A DNA stretch of 64,000 bases from positions 248,001 to 312,000 of the forward strand of contig NZ_CP053382.1 in assembly GCF_014931605.1 (NCBI RefSeq), given 5' to 3'. Below the pieces are notes generated by a model. The model was not told the origin of the DNA. It made no database searches and worked only from the letters and a program-made list of their open reading frames with translations. The DNA is from Halomonas sp. MCCC 1A13316. Its GTDB lineage: Bacteria; Pseudomonadota; Gammaproteobacteria; Pseudomonadales; Halomonadaceae. The position numbers and the translations under genes are program-made. Shown here piece after piece: positions 1 to 7,793 of this stretch (position 1 is the first letter of the stretch; the number at the start of each line of letters is the position of its first letter).

Positions 1-1
1 C

Positions 2-352
2 GTCACCACCCTGCTTTCCAGTCTGGTGGGTGCCAGCGGCCCCATGGTGGCCTCGTTCATCAAGATCGGCATGAGCGAACGGCTGCCGCGGGTAGCCACC
101 TTCGCTACCTGCATGACGCTGCAGCATCTCACCAAGGCGTTCATCTTCGGCTTCGCCGGGTTCGTCTTTCGCGACTGGCTGGGGCTGATGCTGGTGATGG
201 TGGCGGCGGGCTTCGCGGGTACCTGGCTGGGCCTGCGCCTGCTGCACCGGGTCAGCGACCATCGCTTCGACTTTCTCTTCAAGTGGGTGTTGACGCTGCT
301 GGCGCTGCGCTTGATCTGGCTGGGCGCAGAGCGCCTGTTGGGGTTAGGCTGA
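2..352 (+). CDS. TauE/SafE-family membrane exporter, C-terminal part (5' end outside window)
   Basis: The open frame runs in from the window edge and stops at 350-352, so only about the last 116 residues are present. They contain a conserved small-residue segment (VGASGPMVASF) followed by hydrophobic helices and an LRL..LG end. This is the usual second half of TauE/SafE (UPF0721) sulfite or sulfoacetate exporter-like proteins of the inner membrane. The family moves small organosulfur or sulfur oxyanions; the substrate cannot be told from this fragment. It is followed by a separate lipoprotein gene with its own ribosome-binding site. The family call is fairly secure and the substrate is unknown. 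Confidence 0.75.
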   Translation, partial: VTTLLSSLVGASGPMVASFIKIGMSERLPRVATFATCMTLQHLTKAFIFGFAGFVFRDWLGLMLVMVAAGFAGTWLGLRLLHRVSDHRFDFLFKWVLTLLALRLIWLGAERLLGLG

Positions 353-389
353 GGGAATAAGGGCTGGCTTATTCGGAAAGGAGTCTGTC

Positions 390-815
390 ATGAAGCGCTT
401 CGTGTCTTCTCTGCCACTGATCCTGCTGCTGATGACTGGCTGTGCCGGCATGGGCGACCCACGGGATAACGCCATCGAACTGATGCCGGGTCATCCGTAC
501 GAGGTCATGACGCCAGGGCATCGCTACTTCACCTTTATTCTGAACGCTCCAGCTCGCGTGGTACTGGAGAGCCATACCTTCCCCGGAGATACGGGCGTCG
601 TGGCGCCTGCGGGGCAGTTGCTCGATGCCGATGGGCAACTCGTGGAGCGCGACTGGAACAGTGGACACAACAGCAACTTCAGGATCGAGCGTCAGCTCGA
701 AGCGGGTACCTGGTACCTGCGGGTGACCACGCCGCATGCGAGCCTGGGTTCCTTCGGCATGATGGAGCGCGACTACCGCTATTCGGTGACGCTGCGGGTC
801 GACAAGAGCCGCTGA
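390..815 (+). CDS. Small outer-membrane-type lipoprotein of unknown function
   Basis: 141 residues. A type II signal peptide is clear: MKRF, a leucine-rich core, then the lipobox LMTGC with the lipidated cysteine at residue 18. An AAAGGAG ribosome-binding site lies about 7 bases before the ATG. The mature part is short and rich in beta-strand pattern, with paired aromatic and valine stretches such as RYFTFIL, RVVLES and TWYLRVTT. This suggests a small beta-sandwich like pre-peptidase C-terminal or lectin-type domains; that is an inference, and I recognise no family. It stands alone, with a GC-rich hairpin just downstream and a convergent hcp gene after it. Confidence 0.7.
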   Translation: MKRFVSSLPLILLLMTGCAGMGDPRDNAIELMPGHPYEVMTPGHRYFTFILNAPARVVLESHTFPGDTGVVAPAGQLLDADGQLVERDWNSGHNSNFRIERQLEAGTWYLRVTTPHASLGSFGMMERDYRYSVTLRVDKSR

Positions 816-891
816 ACGCGTAAACCAGCCTGGGAAGGGGGTGAAGCGGATGGGGGCATGACCGTTCCTGTCTTTGCCTCATTCGTGCATA

Positions 892-916
892 CCCCCGCCC
901 GGTGAGCGGGCGGGGG
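892..916. terminator. GC-rich hairpin between convergent genes
   Basis: The arms 892-901 (CCCCCGCCCG) and 907-916 pair perfectly over 10 bp around a five-base GTGAG loop. It sits between the stops of the plus-strand lipoprotein gene and the minus-strand hcp gene. A bidirectional terminator is the natural reading, although neither side has a good T-run. Confidence 0.55.
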
Positions 917-933
917 CGTCAGGCACTAGGCGA

Positions 934-1452
934 TTACGCCTCGGACGGGGCGCGCCAATCGTCGGAACCGGAGGTGCCGGCGACGGTGTGTTCCCAGTCG
1001 ATCTTGCGGTAGGCCAGCGAGACATCCATCAGCTGGGTGAACTCGGCCTTGGTGGCATCCTGGGCATGCGGCATGCGCAGGTTGATGTCGACGATGGTGG
1101 CGTCGGTCAGGGTGGTGGTGAAGAAGTGCTCCTGCTTGCCCTCGACCGAAGTGCGGTACCACTTCAGCTCGACGTTGGGCAGCATCTCGCCGGAAGCCAG
1201 GGCGTTGTACATCAGCGGCACGGACTTGTTCAGCGCAACGGTGAAGACGAACGGCTTGTGGGCGCGCTGGCCGGAGGGCTGGCCGGACTGCGGGTCGGTC
1301 GGCACGGTCACGACGTGCTTGAACTCCTGGACCAGCATCTCGTCTTCGTGGCCTTCCACGTAGATGTTACCGACGGAATCCGGAGTGAAGGCACCCGCGG
1401 TGATGTTGCCCTGGGTCTGGCCTTCGATGCTGATATAGCAGGGAGTTGGCAT
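934..1452 (-). CDS. hcp: Hcp-family type VI secretion tube protein (orphan)
   Basis: 172 residues, the normal length for Hcp. It starts MPTPCYISIEGQTQG and contains GAFTPDSVGNIYVEGHEDEM, the core pattern of Hcp1-type proteins, later followed by HKPFVFTVALNKSVP and LRMPHAQD. Hcp forms stacked hexameric rings that make the inner tube of the type VI secretion machine, and it is itself secreted. No sheath, baseplate, VgrG or effector gene lies nearby, so this is an orphan hcp that probably serves a machine encoded elsewhere. The ribosome-binding site AAGGAGCAG precedes the ATG closely. The long upstream region carries an unusual array of repeated motifs (1585-1640). Confidence 0.9.
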   Translation of the reverse strand: MPTPCYISIEGQTQGNITAGAFTPDSVGNIYVEGHEDEMLVQEFKHVVTVPTDPQSGQPSGQRAHKPFVFTVALNKSVPLMYNALASGEMLPNVELKWYRTSVEGKQEHFFTTTLTDATIVDINLRMPHAQDATKAEFTQLMDVSLAYRKIDWEHTVAGTSGSDDWRAPSEA

Positions 1453-1584
1453 GGTCTGCTCCTTGACGATGTGAATGTGTGTCCCGATGGACAGTTAGTT
1501 AAGGCAGAAAGCATGCCTGCAGCGAAAAAACGCAGCGCAGTTAGTAAGCTAGGTGTTTTTTCTCTCAAGTGCATAATTAAAATT

Positions 1585-1640
1585 AGGCAAGGAGTTGCCT
1601 AGGTCAGGCAACTTCTTGCTCGTCGCGCAAGAAGCTGCCT
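1585..1640. repeat. Three-copy inverted/direct 14-bp motif array upstream of hcp and the DD-carboxypeptidase gene
   Basis: The motif AGGCARCTYCTTGC occurs three times: minus strand at 1600-1587 (within AGGCAAGGAGTTGCCT), plus strand at 1606-1619, and minus strand at 1640-1627. The last two copies form a 14-bp stem with one mismatch and a 7-base loop. Centres are spaced about 20 bp, roughly two helical turns. The surrounding 1453-1930 (478 bp) between divergent genes holds no other recognisable gene. It could be an operator array for a regulator of hcp or of the carboxypeptidase gene, or a structured leader. Its function is unknown. Confidence 0.6.
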
Positions 1641-1930
1641 AAGTATAATTTGTCTTAAGTGTTTTTCTGTCGCCGAGCAGGTCGCAGTGCCGGCGTGTCT
1701 GGACGATATGCTAGACCGCCCATCTGGCTGGCGCGGCTGATGCTGCGCTCACTGCCGACAGGTCGTTATTCCAGATAATTAATAAACGAAAGCTTGATGG
1801 AAGCAGCCGGTATAACGAGGAAAAAACTCGCTATTCCGGCTGTAAACCGCTCCGTTAGCGGCCATACTGGGTCTAGGTCTGCTTCAGAATCGGGCCACAG
1901 GGAATCACAAGGGAACCAGAGGTCTTCGTC

Positions 1931-3232
1931 ATGCGCTCCTACAACCGACACAACCTCGGTGTGGCTATCTTTCTTTTGTTCTGCCTGCAATTGTTATTGG
2001 TCGGTACGGCGCAGGCCAACCCCCGCTATGCGGCCATCGTCATCGACGTAGAAAGCGGCGGCGTGCTGCACGCAGAAAATGCGGACGCCACGCGCTACCC
2101 CGCCTCGCTGACCAAGATGATGACGCTCTACATGCTGTTCGAATCGCTCGAGAGCGGCAGTATGCATATGAGGCAGCCGCTGCCGGTATCGTCACATGCC
2201 GCGTCCATGCCCGCTTCCAAGCTGTGGCTTGCGGCAGGGAGTAGCATCGCGGTGGAAGATGCCATCAAGGCCCTGGTGGTGCGCTCTGCCAATGACGTCG
2301 CCGTGGTAGTAGCCGAAGCGTTGGGCGGAACGGAAGCCAACTTCGGGCGCATGATGACCCAGCGCGCCAACGAACTGGGCATGACCAACACCGTTTTTCG
2401 CAACGCTTCCGGCCTGCCGGACAACGCTCAGGTCACCACAGCGCGCGACATGGCCACCCTGTCGATCCGGGTGATGCAGGATTTCCCGCAGTATTACCAC
2501 TACTTCTCGACCCAGAGCTTCACCTACCGTGGTACCACCCATACCAGCCACAATCGGCTGGTGCGCAACTACCCCGGCGCCGACGGCCTCAAGACCGGCT
2601 TCATTCGCGCTTCCGGCTTCAACGTAGCGACTTCGGCGATCCGTAACGACCGTCGTATCGTCTCGGTAGTAATGGGTGGGTTCACAGCGGCTTCGCGCGA
2701 TACCCACATGAGCGACCTGCTCGATCGCGGTTTCGCCCGGCTCTCAATGCTACAGCGCGGCGACTGGATCGCCCGAGCCGACGTGCTGGGGGATCGCATG
2801 GAACTGCATGAGAGCCCGCCACCTTCGGCCCAGCAGCTGGCGGCCGCTCCGGAGGCGAGTAGCCAGATGGCCAGCGCCGACTTGGAACGCCAGCTCTCCT
2901 TCCAGTCCGAGATGGATATCGAAATGGGCTCCGCCGACGACCCGATTCGCGTCTTGATCGCCCAGGCCGAATCCCCTCGCGGCAGTGGTGGCAGTTGGGC
3001 AGTGCAGGTCGGTGCCTTCAACGACGCCGATCAGGCGCGCCACCTGGCAACACGTGCCGCCGACCAGTTGGCGAGTGTGTTGAACGATGTGCGCGTGTCC
3101 GTGGCGCAGTCGAACGACGAACGGCGCGTGTTCCGTGCCCGTCTGGTCGACCTGCAGGAGAGCGATGCGCATTCGGCCTGCAACAGCCTGCGTGCCCAAG
3201 GCATGGACTGCATGGTAGTCGCCCACAACTGA
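1931..3232 (+). CDS. D-alanyl-D-alanine carboxypeptidase (PBP5/6 type) with C-terminal SPOR domain
   Basis: 433 residues. A signal peptide ends near AQAN (residue 30). Serine-peptidase S11 motifs are complete: SLTK at residues 59-62 (nucleophile Ser59), SAN at 119-121, and KTG at 221-223. The enzyme trims the terminal D-Ala from peptidoglycan pentapeptides in the periplasm. Residues from about 350 to 430 form a SPOR domain (WAVQVGAF...), which binds denuded glycan strands at division septa. This replaces the membrane-anchoring amphipathic helix of E. coli PBP5. The SPOR fusion suggests septal targeting. The start ATG has only a weak AGAGG site upstream. A strong hairpin terminator follows. 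Confidence 0.9.
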   Translation: MRSYNRHNLGVAIFLLFCLQLLLVGTAQANPRYAAIVIDVESGGVLHAENADATRYPASLTKMMTLYMLFESLESGSMHMRQPLPVSSHAASMPASKLWLAAGSSIAVEDAIKALVVRSANDVAVVVAEALGGTEANFGRMMTQRANELGMTNTVFRNASGLPDNAQVTTARDMATLSIRVMQDFPQYYHYFSTQSFTYRGTTHTSHNRLVRNYPGADGLKTGFIRASGFNVATSAIRNDRRIVSVVMGGFTAASRDTHMSDLLDRGFARLSMLQRGDWIARADVLGDRMELHESPPPSAQQLAAAPEASSQMASADLERQLSFQSEMDIEMGSADDPIRVLIAQAESPRGSGGSWAVQVGAFNDADQARHLATRAADQLASVLNDVRVSVAQSNDERRVFRARLVDLQESDAHSACNSLRAQGMDCMVVAHN

Positions 3233-3268
3233 GCGATGCTCGACCGGCTATAAGACTGACGCCCAATA

Positions 3269-3297
3269 ACGCCCCGCACATGCGGGGCGTCGTTCGT
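3269..3297. terminator. Hairpin terminator after the DD-carboxypeptidase gene
   Basis: ACGCCCCGCA at 3269-3278 pairs perfectly with 3281-3290 around a CA loop, followed by CGTTCGTTT. It lies 37 bases past the stop codon. It is nearly symmetric, so it may also end any minus-strand transcript arriving from the small open frame at 3326-3478. Confidence 0.75.
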
Positions 3298-3325
3298 TTG
3301 GGCTCGTTCGAAGGACCCTGGCGCA

Positions 3326-3478
3326 TCAGGCCATGACCGGGTCGAGCTCCCGTTTTGCCACGCTGGAAGTGGCCCCGAGGGAGATCCGCTTGTCGCAGAT
3401 CCGCTCGATCAATGCTGCAGCAGCCGTGTCCGTTCCGGCCTCGACCTGTCCATGATCGAATGCGTCATGTCGGGGCAT
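3326..3478 (-). CDS. Possible 50-residue small ORF or gene remnant
   Basis: An open frame of 50 codons with ATG at 3476-3478 and TGA at 3326-3328. The middle reads AAAALIERICDKRISLGATS and the end is ELDPVMA. Third codon positions are mainly G or C, as in real genes of this window, and a terminator-like hairpin lies just beyond its stop. However, no ribosome-binding site is convincing and I recognise no family. It may be a genuine small protein, the relic of a larger gene, or chance. The rest of 3233-3587 contains two hairpins and no other gene. Confidence 0.25.
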   Translation of the reverse strand: MPRHDAFDHGQVEAGTDTAAAALIERICDKRISLGATSSVAKRELDPVMA

Positions 3479-3525
3479 GACACTTGTCGCGCTTCGCGTC
3501 AGCCATTAGGTTGTTAATCTTCAAG

Positions 3526-3558
3526 CCCCGCCGCCCTTTCGGTTGGCGGGGTGGTTTT
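3526..3558 (+). terminator. Intrinsic terminator/attenuator just before the DMT transporter gene
   Basis: CCCCGCC at 3526-3532 pairs with GGCGGGG at 3545-3551, followed by TGGTTTTT. It points in the plus direction and ends only 30 bases before the ATG of the downstream transporter, where there is no plus-strand gene close upstream. It could therefore be an attenuator in the transporter leader or a stop for upstream read-through. Confidence 0.6.
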
Positions 3559-3587
3559 TGGCAGCCTGGTTGACACGAGGGGGCGTG

Positions 3588-4463
3588 ATGTCGCCATCAT
3601 TGAAGGGCATTCTGTATATGTGTGCCGGTGTGCTGTGCCTCGCCATCGGCGACGCCATCGCCAAGTGGCTGGGCGAAGTGCATTCGCCGCTGCAGATCAT
3701 CTTCTTCCGTACCCTGGTGTCACTGCCGATGATCGCGCTGCTGGCCCACTTCGGTGGTGGTCTCGCCAAGCTGCGATCCCGTCGCCCCGTGGTGCATCTG
3801 GTACGCGGCCTGATCTACACCGGCACCATGTTCTTCTTCGTGCTTGGCCTAACGCTGCTGCCCCTGGCCGAGGCCACGGCGATCGCCTTCGTCGCCCCGC
3901 TGTTCGTCACGCTGCTGTCGGTACCGCTACTGGGCGAGAAGATCGATCCCCCGGTGCTGGCGGCGTCCGTGCTGGGCTTCGTGGGGGTGCTGGTGGTGGT
4001 GCGCCCCGGCGGCGACGCCTTTCATCCTGGGGCGCTGTCGCTGTTGGCGGCGGCCGTCTTCTATGCGCTGATGATGATCACCGCACGGCGTTACGGTGCA
4101 CGTGAGCATCTCTGGGCAATGGTTTTCTACATGACGCTGGTACCGATGCTGCTGACTGCCGTGACGCTACCGTGGGTATGGCAGACCCCTCTCCCCTGGC
4201 ATTGGCTGGGTTTCCTCGGGGCGGGAATCATCGGGGTTGGGGCCACGGCTTTCATCACCATGGCCTTTCGTCATGCGCCGGCGGCCATTGCCGCGCCTTT
4301 CGACTACACCGCCATGCTGTGGGCGGTGCTGCTGGGCTGGTGGTTCTGGGGCGAGATGCCCGACGTATGGGTGTTCGTCGGCAGTGCGCTGATCATCGGC
4401 AGCGGCCTGGCGATCGCCTACCACGATCGTCGCACGACCCTGAAGCGCCGCCCAACTTCCTAA
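3588..4463 (+). CDS. EamA/DMT-superfamily transporter
   Basis: About 291 residues with roughly ten hydrophobic helices, the usual two-EamA-repeat layout. The first repeat opens LYMCAGVLCLAIGDAIAKWL. Signature features include a P-L-E-A-T-A-I-AF helix (PLAEATAIAFVAPLF) and a matching AAPFDYTAMLWAVLLGW in the second repeat. The start is ATG 3588, chosen because of the ACGAGGGGG site 5-6 bases upstream; an upstream in-frame TTG lies inside a terminator hairpin. DMT proteins are inner-membrane exporters of metabolites such as amino acids or S-adenosylmethionine. No substrate can be assigned from this sequence. It is a single-gene unit, convergent with the metal transporter operon. Confidence 0.85.
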   Translation: MSPSLKGILYMCAGVLCLAIGDAIAKWLGEVHSPLQIIFFRTLVSLPMIALLAHFGGGLAKLRSRRPVVHLVRGLIYTGTMFFFVLGLTLLPLAEATAIAFVAPLFVTLLSVPLLGEKIDPPVLAASVLGFVGVLVVVRPGGDAFHPGALSLLAAAVFYALMMITARRYGAREHLWAMVFYMTLVPMLLTAVTLPWVWQTPLPWHWLGFLGAGIIGVGATAFITMAFRHAPAAIAAPFDYTAMLWAVLLGWWFWGEMPDVWVFVGSALIIGSGLAIAYHDRRTTLKRRPTS

Positions 4464-4481
4464 TTTTCGTACAAAGCCTAG

Positions 4482-5429
4482 TCATGCCTGAGCGCGATTG
4501 AGCCGCCAGCGCCGCCAATGGCGGGCTACCAGCCCATGCCTGGGGGCGGCCAGCAGGGCGACGAGAAACAGGCTCGAGGCCACCAGCACGATGGTGCCGC
4601 CCGAGGCGACATCCAGCGACACCGAGAGCATCAGCCCCACCACGGCGGAGGTCACGCCGACGGCAACTGAAATGGCCAGCATGGTGGTGAAGCGGTCGGT
4701 GAGCAGGTGCGCCGTGGCGCCAGGAGTGATCAGCATCGCCACCACCAGGATGATGCCTACGGTTTCCAGGCTGGCGACGATGGTCAGCGTCAGCAGCATG
4801 ATCAGCCCGTAGTGGATGGCGCCGGTATTGAATCCCAGCGCCTGGGCCTGCTGCGGATCGAAGGTGTAGAGCAGCAGCGGGCGATAGGCCAGCCAGATCG
4901 TCAGCAGTGCCACCAGGCTGGCCAGCAAGGTCAGCACCAGCGCCGAGGTCTTCACGCCCAGCACGTTGCCGAACAGGATGTGCATCAGGTGGGTGCTGGT
5001 GGCGATCTTGCTGATGATCACGATGCCGAGCGCGAAAGCGGCAGTGAACATCAGCCCCATGGCCGCATCCGACTTGATGCGTGTATGGCGTTCGATGGCG
5101 CCGATGCCCAGTGAGGTCAGTGCACCGGTGACGAAGGCGCCGATGAAGAACGGCCAGCCCAGCAGGTAGGCGACGGCTACGCCGGGCAGCACCGCATGGG
5201 AGATGGCATCACCCAGCAGCGACCAGCGCTTGAGCACCACATAGCAGGAGAGCAGCCCGCAGATCGCCCCCACCAGGACCGAAGTGAGCAGTGCGCGCTG
5301 CATGAAACGATATTCGAAGGGGGCGGCCAGGTTCTCCGGCAGCAGGTTGACCGCCATCATCAGCAGCGCGGTCAGGGCATCGATCAGGCCCAGGGCGTAT
5401 GGCTCAAGCTGCGACACGGGTACCTCCAT
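4482..5429 (-). CDS. Manganese-type ABC transporter permease (SitC/MntB-like)
   Basis: 315 residues, ABC-3 (ZnuB/SitC) permease family. The N-terminal hallmark FEYRFMQRALLTSVLVG is followed by LLGDAISHAVLPGVAVAYLLG, then KTSALV and a GxILVVAMLITPGATA motif near residue 235. Eight or so membrane helices are evident. It forms the inner-membrane channel for the ATPase and binding protein encoded just upstream, with which it overlaps by 26 bases, so translation is probably coupled. The MntR gene next door and the Glu-containing binding site of the partner binding protein argue for Mn2+ (or Fe2+) rather than Zn2+. Confidence 0.88.
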   Translation of the reverse strand: MEVPVSQLEPYALGLIDALTALLMMAVNLLPENLAAPFEYRFMQRALLTSVLVGAICGLLSCYVVLKRWSLLGDAISHAVLPGVAVAYLLGWPFFIGAFVTGALTSLGIGAIERHTRIKSDAAMGLMFTAAFALGIVIISKIATSTHLMHILFGNVLGVKTSALVLTLLASLVALLTIWLAYRPLLLYTFDPQQAQALGFNTGAIHYGLIMLLTLTIVASLETVGIILVVAMLITPGATAHLLTDRFTTMLAISVAVGVTSAVVGLMLSVSLDVASGGTIVLVASSLFLVALLAAPRHGLVARHWRRWRLNRAQA

Positions 5430-6192
5430 GCCTGGCTTCGGGCTCTCCGACCGCCAGGCGCGCCAGCATGGCGTCGCTGAGCATCTCGTCCGGCGTGCCC
5501 ATGCCGACCAGCGTACGATTGATCAATAGCACGTTGTCGGCATGCACGCGTGCGCTCGGCATGTCATGCGTCACCATGATTACGGTGCGCCCGGCGCTGC
5601 GTTCGCGTTCGAGCGTTTTGAGGATCAGTGCCTCGCTGGGAGGATCCACCCCCGCCAAGGGCTCGTCGAGCAGCAGAATCCTGGCCTGCTGAGCCAGGGC
5701 GCGCGCCAGCATCACGCGCTTCTTCTGACCGCCGGACAGCGCTCCGATGGGGCGGGCGGCATAATCGGCCATGTCCACGGCCTTCAGGGCGGCCTCAACG
5801 GCTTGCCGGTGGCTGGGATTGGCCCAGTGCCGGGGCATCAGGCGTTGCCACAGCGGGTCATGGCGCATCAGGCCGTAGCGGCCGGTCAGCACCGTGTCGC
5901 GTACCGAAATGGGAAAGTCCCACTCCATGTTCTCCTGCTGGGCCATGTAGGCGATGTTGCCGGCCCGGCGCTGAGAGGCAGGGCTCTCGCCGAGAATCCG
6001 CAGTTCCCCACGCAGCGGCGCAAGGCTGCCGATCACCAGGTTGAGCAGGCTCGACTTGCCGGCGCCGTTGGGGCCGACGATGGCCGTCCACTGGCCTTGG
6101 GGCAACGAGAGGGTTATATCCTCGAGCACGGTCTGCTGATGATAAGCCGCGCAGAGCCGGCGTGCCTGCAGTGCGGGAACGGGTTCAATCAT
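5404..6192 (-). CDS. Manganese-type ABC transporter ATP-binding protein
   Basis: 262 residues from MIEPVPALQ. Walker A GPNGAGKSS, ABC signature LSGGQKKRV, Walker B ILLLDEPLAGVD and switch His in VTHDM are all present, so the ATPase should be active. It couples ATP hydrolysis to metal uptake through the adjacent permease. The start at 6190-6192 was chosen because it overlaps the stop of the binding-protein gene by 8 bases, and the family normally begins close to this Met. Longer forms would reach into the upstream gene. It is the second gene of a three-gene operon (binding protein, ATPase, permease). Confidence 0.9.
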   Translation of the reverse strand: MIEPVPALQARRLCAAYHQQTVLEDITLSLPQGQWTAIVGPNGAGKSSLLNLVIGSLAPLRGELRILGESPASQRRAGNIAYMAQQENMEWDFPISVRDTVLTGRYGLMRHDPLWQRLMPRHWANPSHRQAVEAALKAVDMADYAARPIGALSGGQKKRVMLARALAQQARILLLDEPLAGVDPPSEALILKTLERERSAGRTVIMVTHDMPSARVHADNVLLINRTLVGMGTPDEMLSDAMLARLAVGEPEARHGGTRVAA

Positions 6193-7096
6193 GTTCGCCT
6201 CCCAGGCTATCGAGTAGCAAATGGACGTTGTGGCGCAACATGCCGGCATAATCCGATGCCTCACCGCCTGGCTCGCTGAGGGAATCGACGTAGAGCGGGC
6301 CGGCGATCTCTACCTGGGTCTCGCTGGCAACGCTGCGTACGTGGCGATCGGAAATGGTGCTCTCCCAGAAAATGGCGGCCGGACGGCGCTCCTCGATCTT
6401 GTCGACGATGCGCATGATCTGATTCGGCGAGCCCTCCTGCTCGGCATTGTTGCCCCAGATGCCGTCGTGCTCGAAGCCGAAGGCGTCGGCGAAGTAGAGG
6501 AAGGCCGCCTCGCTGGTGATGAGCAGGCGCTGCTCCTGGGGAATGTCGGCGAGGGTCTGCGTGAGTTCGTCATGCAGGGCGTGCAGCGATTCTCCCAGCG
6601 CCTCGGCGCGTTCCTGGAAGGCCTCGGCAGCGCCCGGTCTGGCCTCGGCGAGGGAATCGGCGATCACCCGGGCGTACTCGGCAGCGGCGCGCGGATCCAT
6701 CCACATGTGCGGGTCGGAATTGCCGGCGAAGTCGCCGGTGGCGATCGGCTGGGTGGCGTAGCCGCTCTCCTCGGCCAGGGCGATCAGCGGCACGCCGTCA
6801 CCCACCGTGGCCTCGACCTGGCCGATCCACTGCTCTAGCCCGTAACCGTTGTAGAACACCACGTCGGCCTCCTCGAGCGCGATGAAGTTGCTCGGCACCA
6901 GCTCCCACTCGTGCACTTCCGCGCCGACCGGAGTCAGTATCTCCACCTTGGCGTCATCGCCCGCGACCTCGCGCACCAGGTCCCCCAGCACGGAAAAGGT
7001 GACCGCCACCCTGAGCGGAGACTCCTCGGCATGGGTCGTGGTCGGCAGGGCTAGCGCGAGGGCGCAGAGCAGCATCAGTCCCTTGGGAACCGGCAT
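6185..7096 (-). CDS. Metal ABC transporter substrate-binding protein, Mn/Fe type (cluster A-I)
   Basis: 303 residues with a Sec signal peptide (LLCALALALPTTTHA). The four metal ligands of cluster A-I proteins can be placed at His62 (EVHEW), His130 (DPHMWMD), Glu196 (TSEAAF) and Asp271 (YVDSL). A glutamate in the third position is typical of Mn/Fe-binding PsaA/SitA/MntC proteins, whereas zinc ZnuA proteins have histidine there. The second such protein in this window, at 26113, shows exactly that. The gene lacks the His-rich loop of ZnuA. It leads the operon and is divergent from mntR, with an inverted repeat in between. Confidence 0.9.
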   Translation of the reverse strand: MPVPKGLMLLCALALALPTTTHAEESPLRVAVTFSVLGDLVREVAGDDAKVEILTPVGAEVHEWELVPSNFIALEEADVVFYNGYGLEQWIGQVEATVGDGVPLIALAEESGYATQPIATGDFAGNSDPHMWMDPRAAAEYARVIADSLAEARPGAAEAFQERAEALGESLHALHDELTQTLADIPQEQRLLITSEAAFLYFADAFGFEHDGIWGNNAEQEGSPNQIMRIVDKIEERRPAAIFWESTISDRHVRSVASETQVEIAGPLYVDSLSEPGGEASDYAGMLRHNVHLLLDSLGGEHD

Positions 7097-7166
7097 CGGT
7101 CACTCTCCTCAGACGTCATGGCCGTTGAATGTGGGTTGTTTCGTTACAGTGAGTTTCTAAGTGTTC

Positions 7167-7182
7167 GGCTAGTATTTTAGCC
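7167..7182. promoter_or_regulatory. Candidate MntR operator between the Mn-transporter operon and mntR
   Basis: GGCTA at 7167-7171 and TAGCC at 7178-7182 form an inverted repeat with a 6-base AT-rich spacer, placed in the 166-bp divergent region. It resembles the TAGC..GCTA core of enterobacterial MntR boxes in reversed order, so the match is only partial. Position and symmetry support an operator controlling one or both directions. Confidence 0.45.
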
Positions 7183-7262
7183 AAGGTTAACTTGTAGGGT
7201 AGTAGGAAATCTCTATCGGTGCACTGTTGCCGCCCTATGAGCACTTTGGCTATATTGGCGCG

Positions 7263-7745
7263 ATGACCGATTCCCCGAACGAAGTAATGCCGGATCGCCT
7301 TAGCCAGGCGGACGCCCTGCCGCCCAGCGATCAGCATGCGCAGCAGTATGCTGCCGTGCGCAATGCCCATGAAACCGAGCTTCTCGAGGACTACGTGGAG
7401 CTGATCGCCGATCTGTTGGAGCACCAGGGCGAGGCGCGGTCGACGGACATCGCCGCCCGCATGGGGGTCAGCCAGGCCACGGTGTCGAAGACGGTGACCC
7501 GGCTGAAGTCACTGGGGTTGGTCTCCAGCAAGCCCTATCGCTCGCTGTTCCTGACCGAAAAAGGAGAAGCGATGGCGGCCATGTCGAACCAGCGACACGC
7601 CATCGTATTGCAGTTCCTGCGTGCCCTCGGCGTCAGCGACCGTATCGCGCGCATCGATGCCGAGGGCATGGAGCACCACGTCAGCCAGGAAACCCTGGAC
7701 GTCATGCAGCGCTTTACGCGTGAGCAGGAGAGCCGAAGCTCCTGA
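7263..7745 (+). CDS. mntR: Manganese-responsive transcriptional regulator MntR
   Basis: 160 residues, close to the 155 of E. coli MntR and recognisably alike throughout: HETELLEDYVELIADLL, GVSQATVSKTVTRLKSLGLV (winged-helix recognition region), RHAIVLQFLRALGVS and DAEGMEHHVSQETLD (metal-binding and dimerisation region with the conserved Glu, His and His). DtxR-family repressors bind Mn2+ and then shut off manganese importers. The start ATG at 7263 is preferred over an upstream TTG. It is divergent from the Mn importer operon, its expected target. It ends 48 bases before the convergent thiE gene. Confidence 0.93.
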   Translation: MTDSPNEVMPDRLSQADALPPSDQHAQQYAAVRNAHETELLEDYVELIADLLEHQGEARSTDIAARMGVSQATVSKTVTRLKSLGLVSSKPYRSLFLTEKGEAMAAMSNQRHAIVLQFLRALGVSDRIARIDAEGMEHHVSQETLDVMQRFTREQESRSS

Positions 7746-7793
7746 ATTTCGGTTCGCCACGCCATGCGGCCATCCGTTATTCCTATTGCTTTT

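Noticed and set aside
874..1602. 242-codon plus-strand frame across the hcp region
   Set aside because: Antisense of hcp, with no domain pattern; the Hcp frame is unmistakable.
1585..1619. Sigma54 promoter for hcp (GGCA...TTGC)
   Set aside because: GG and GC are separated by nine bases in every copy instead of the required ten, and the motif occurs in both orientations.
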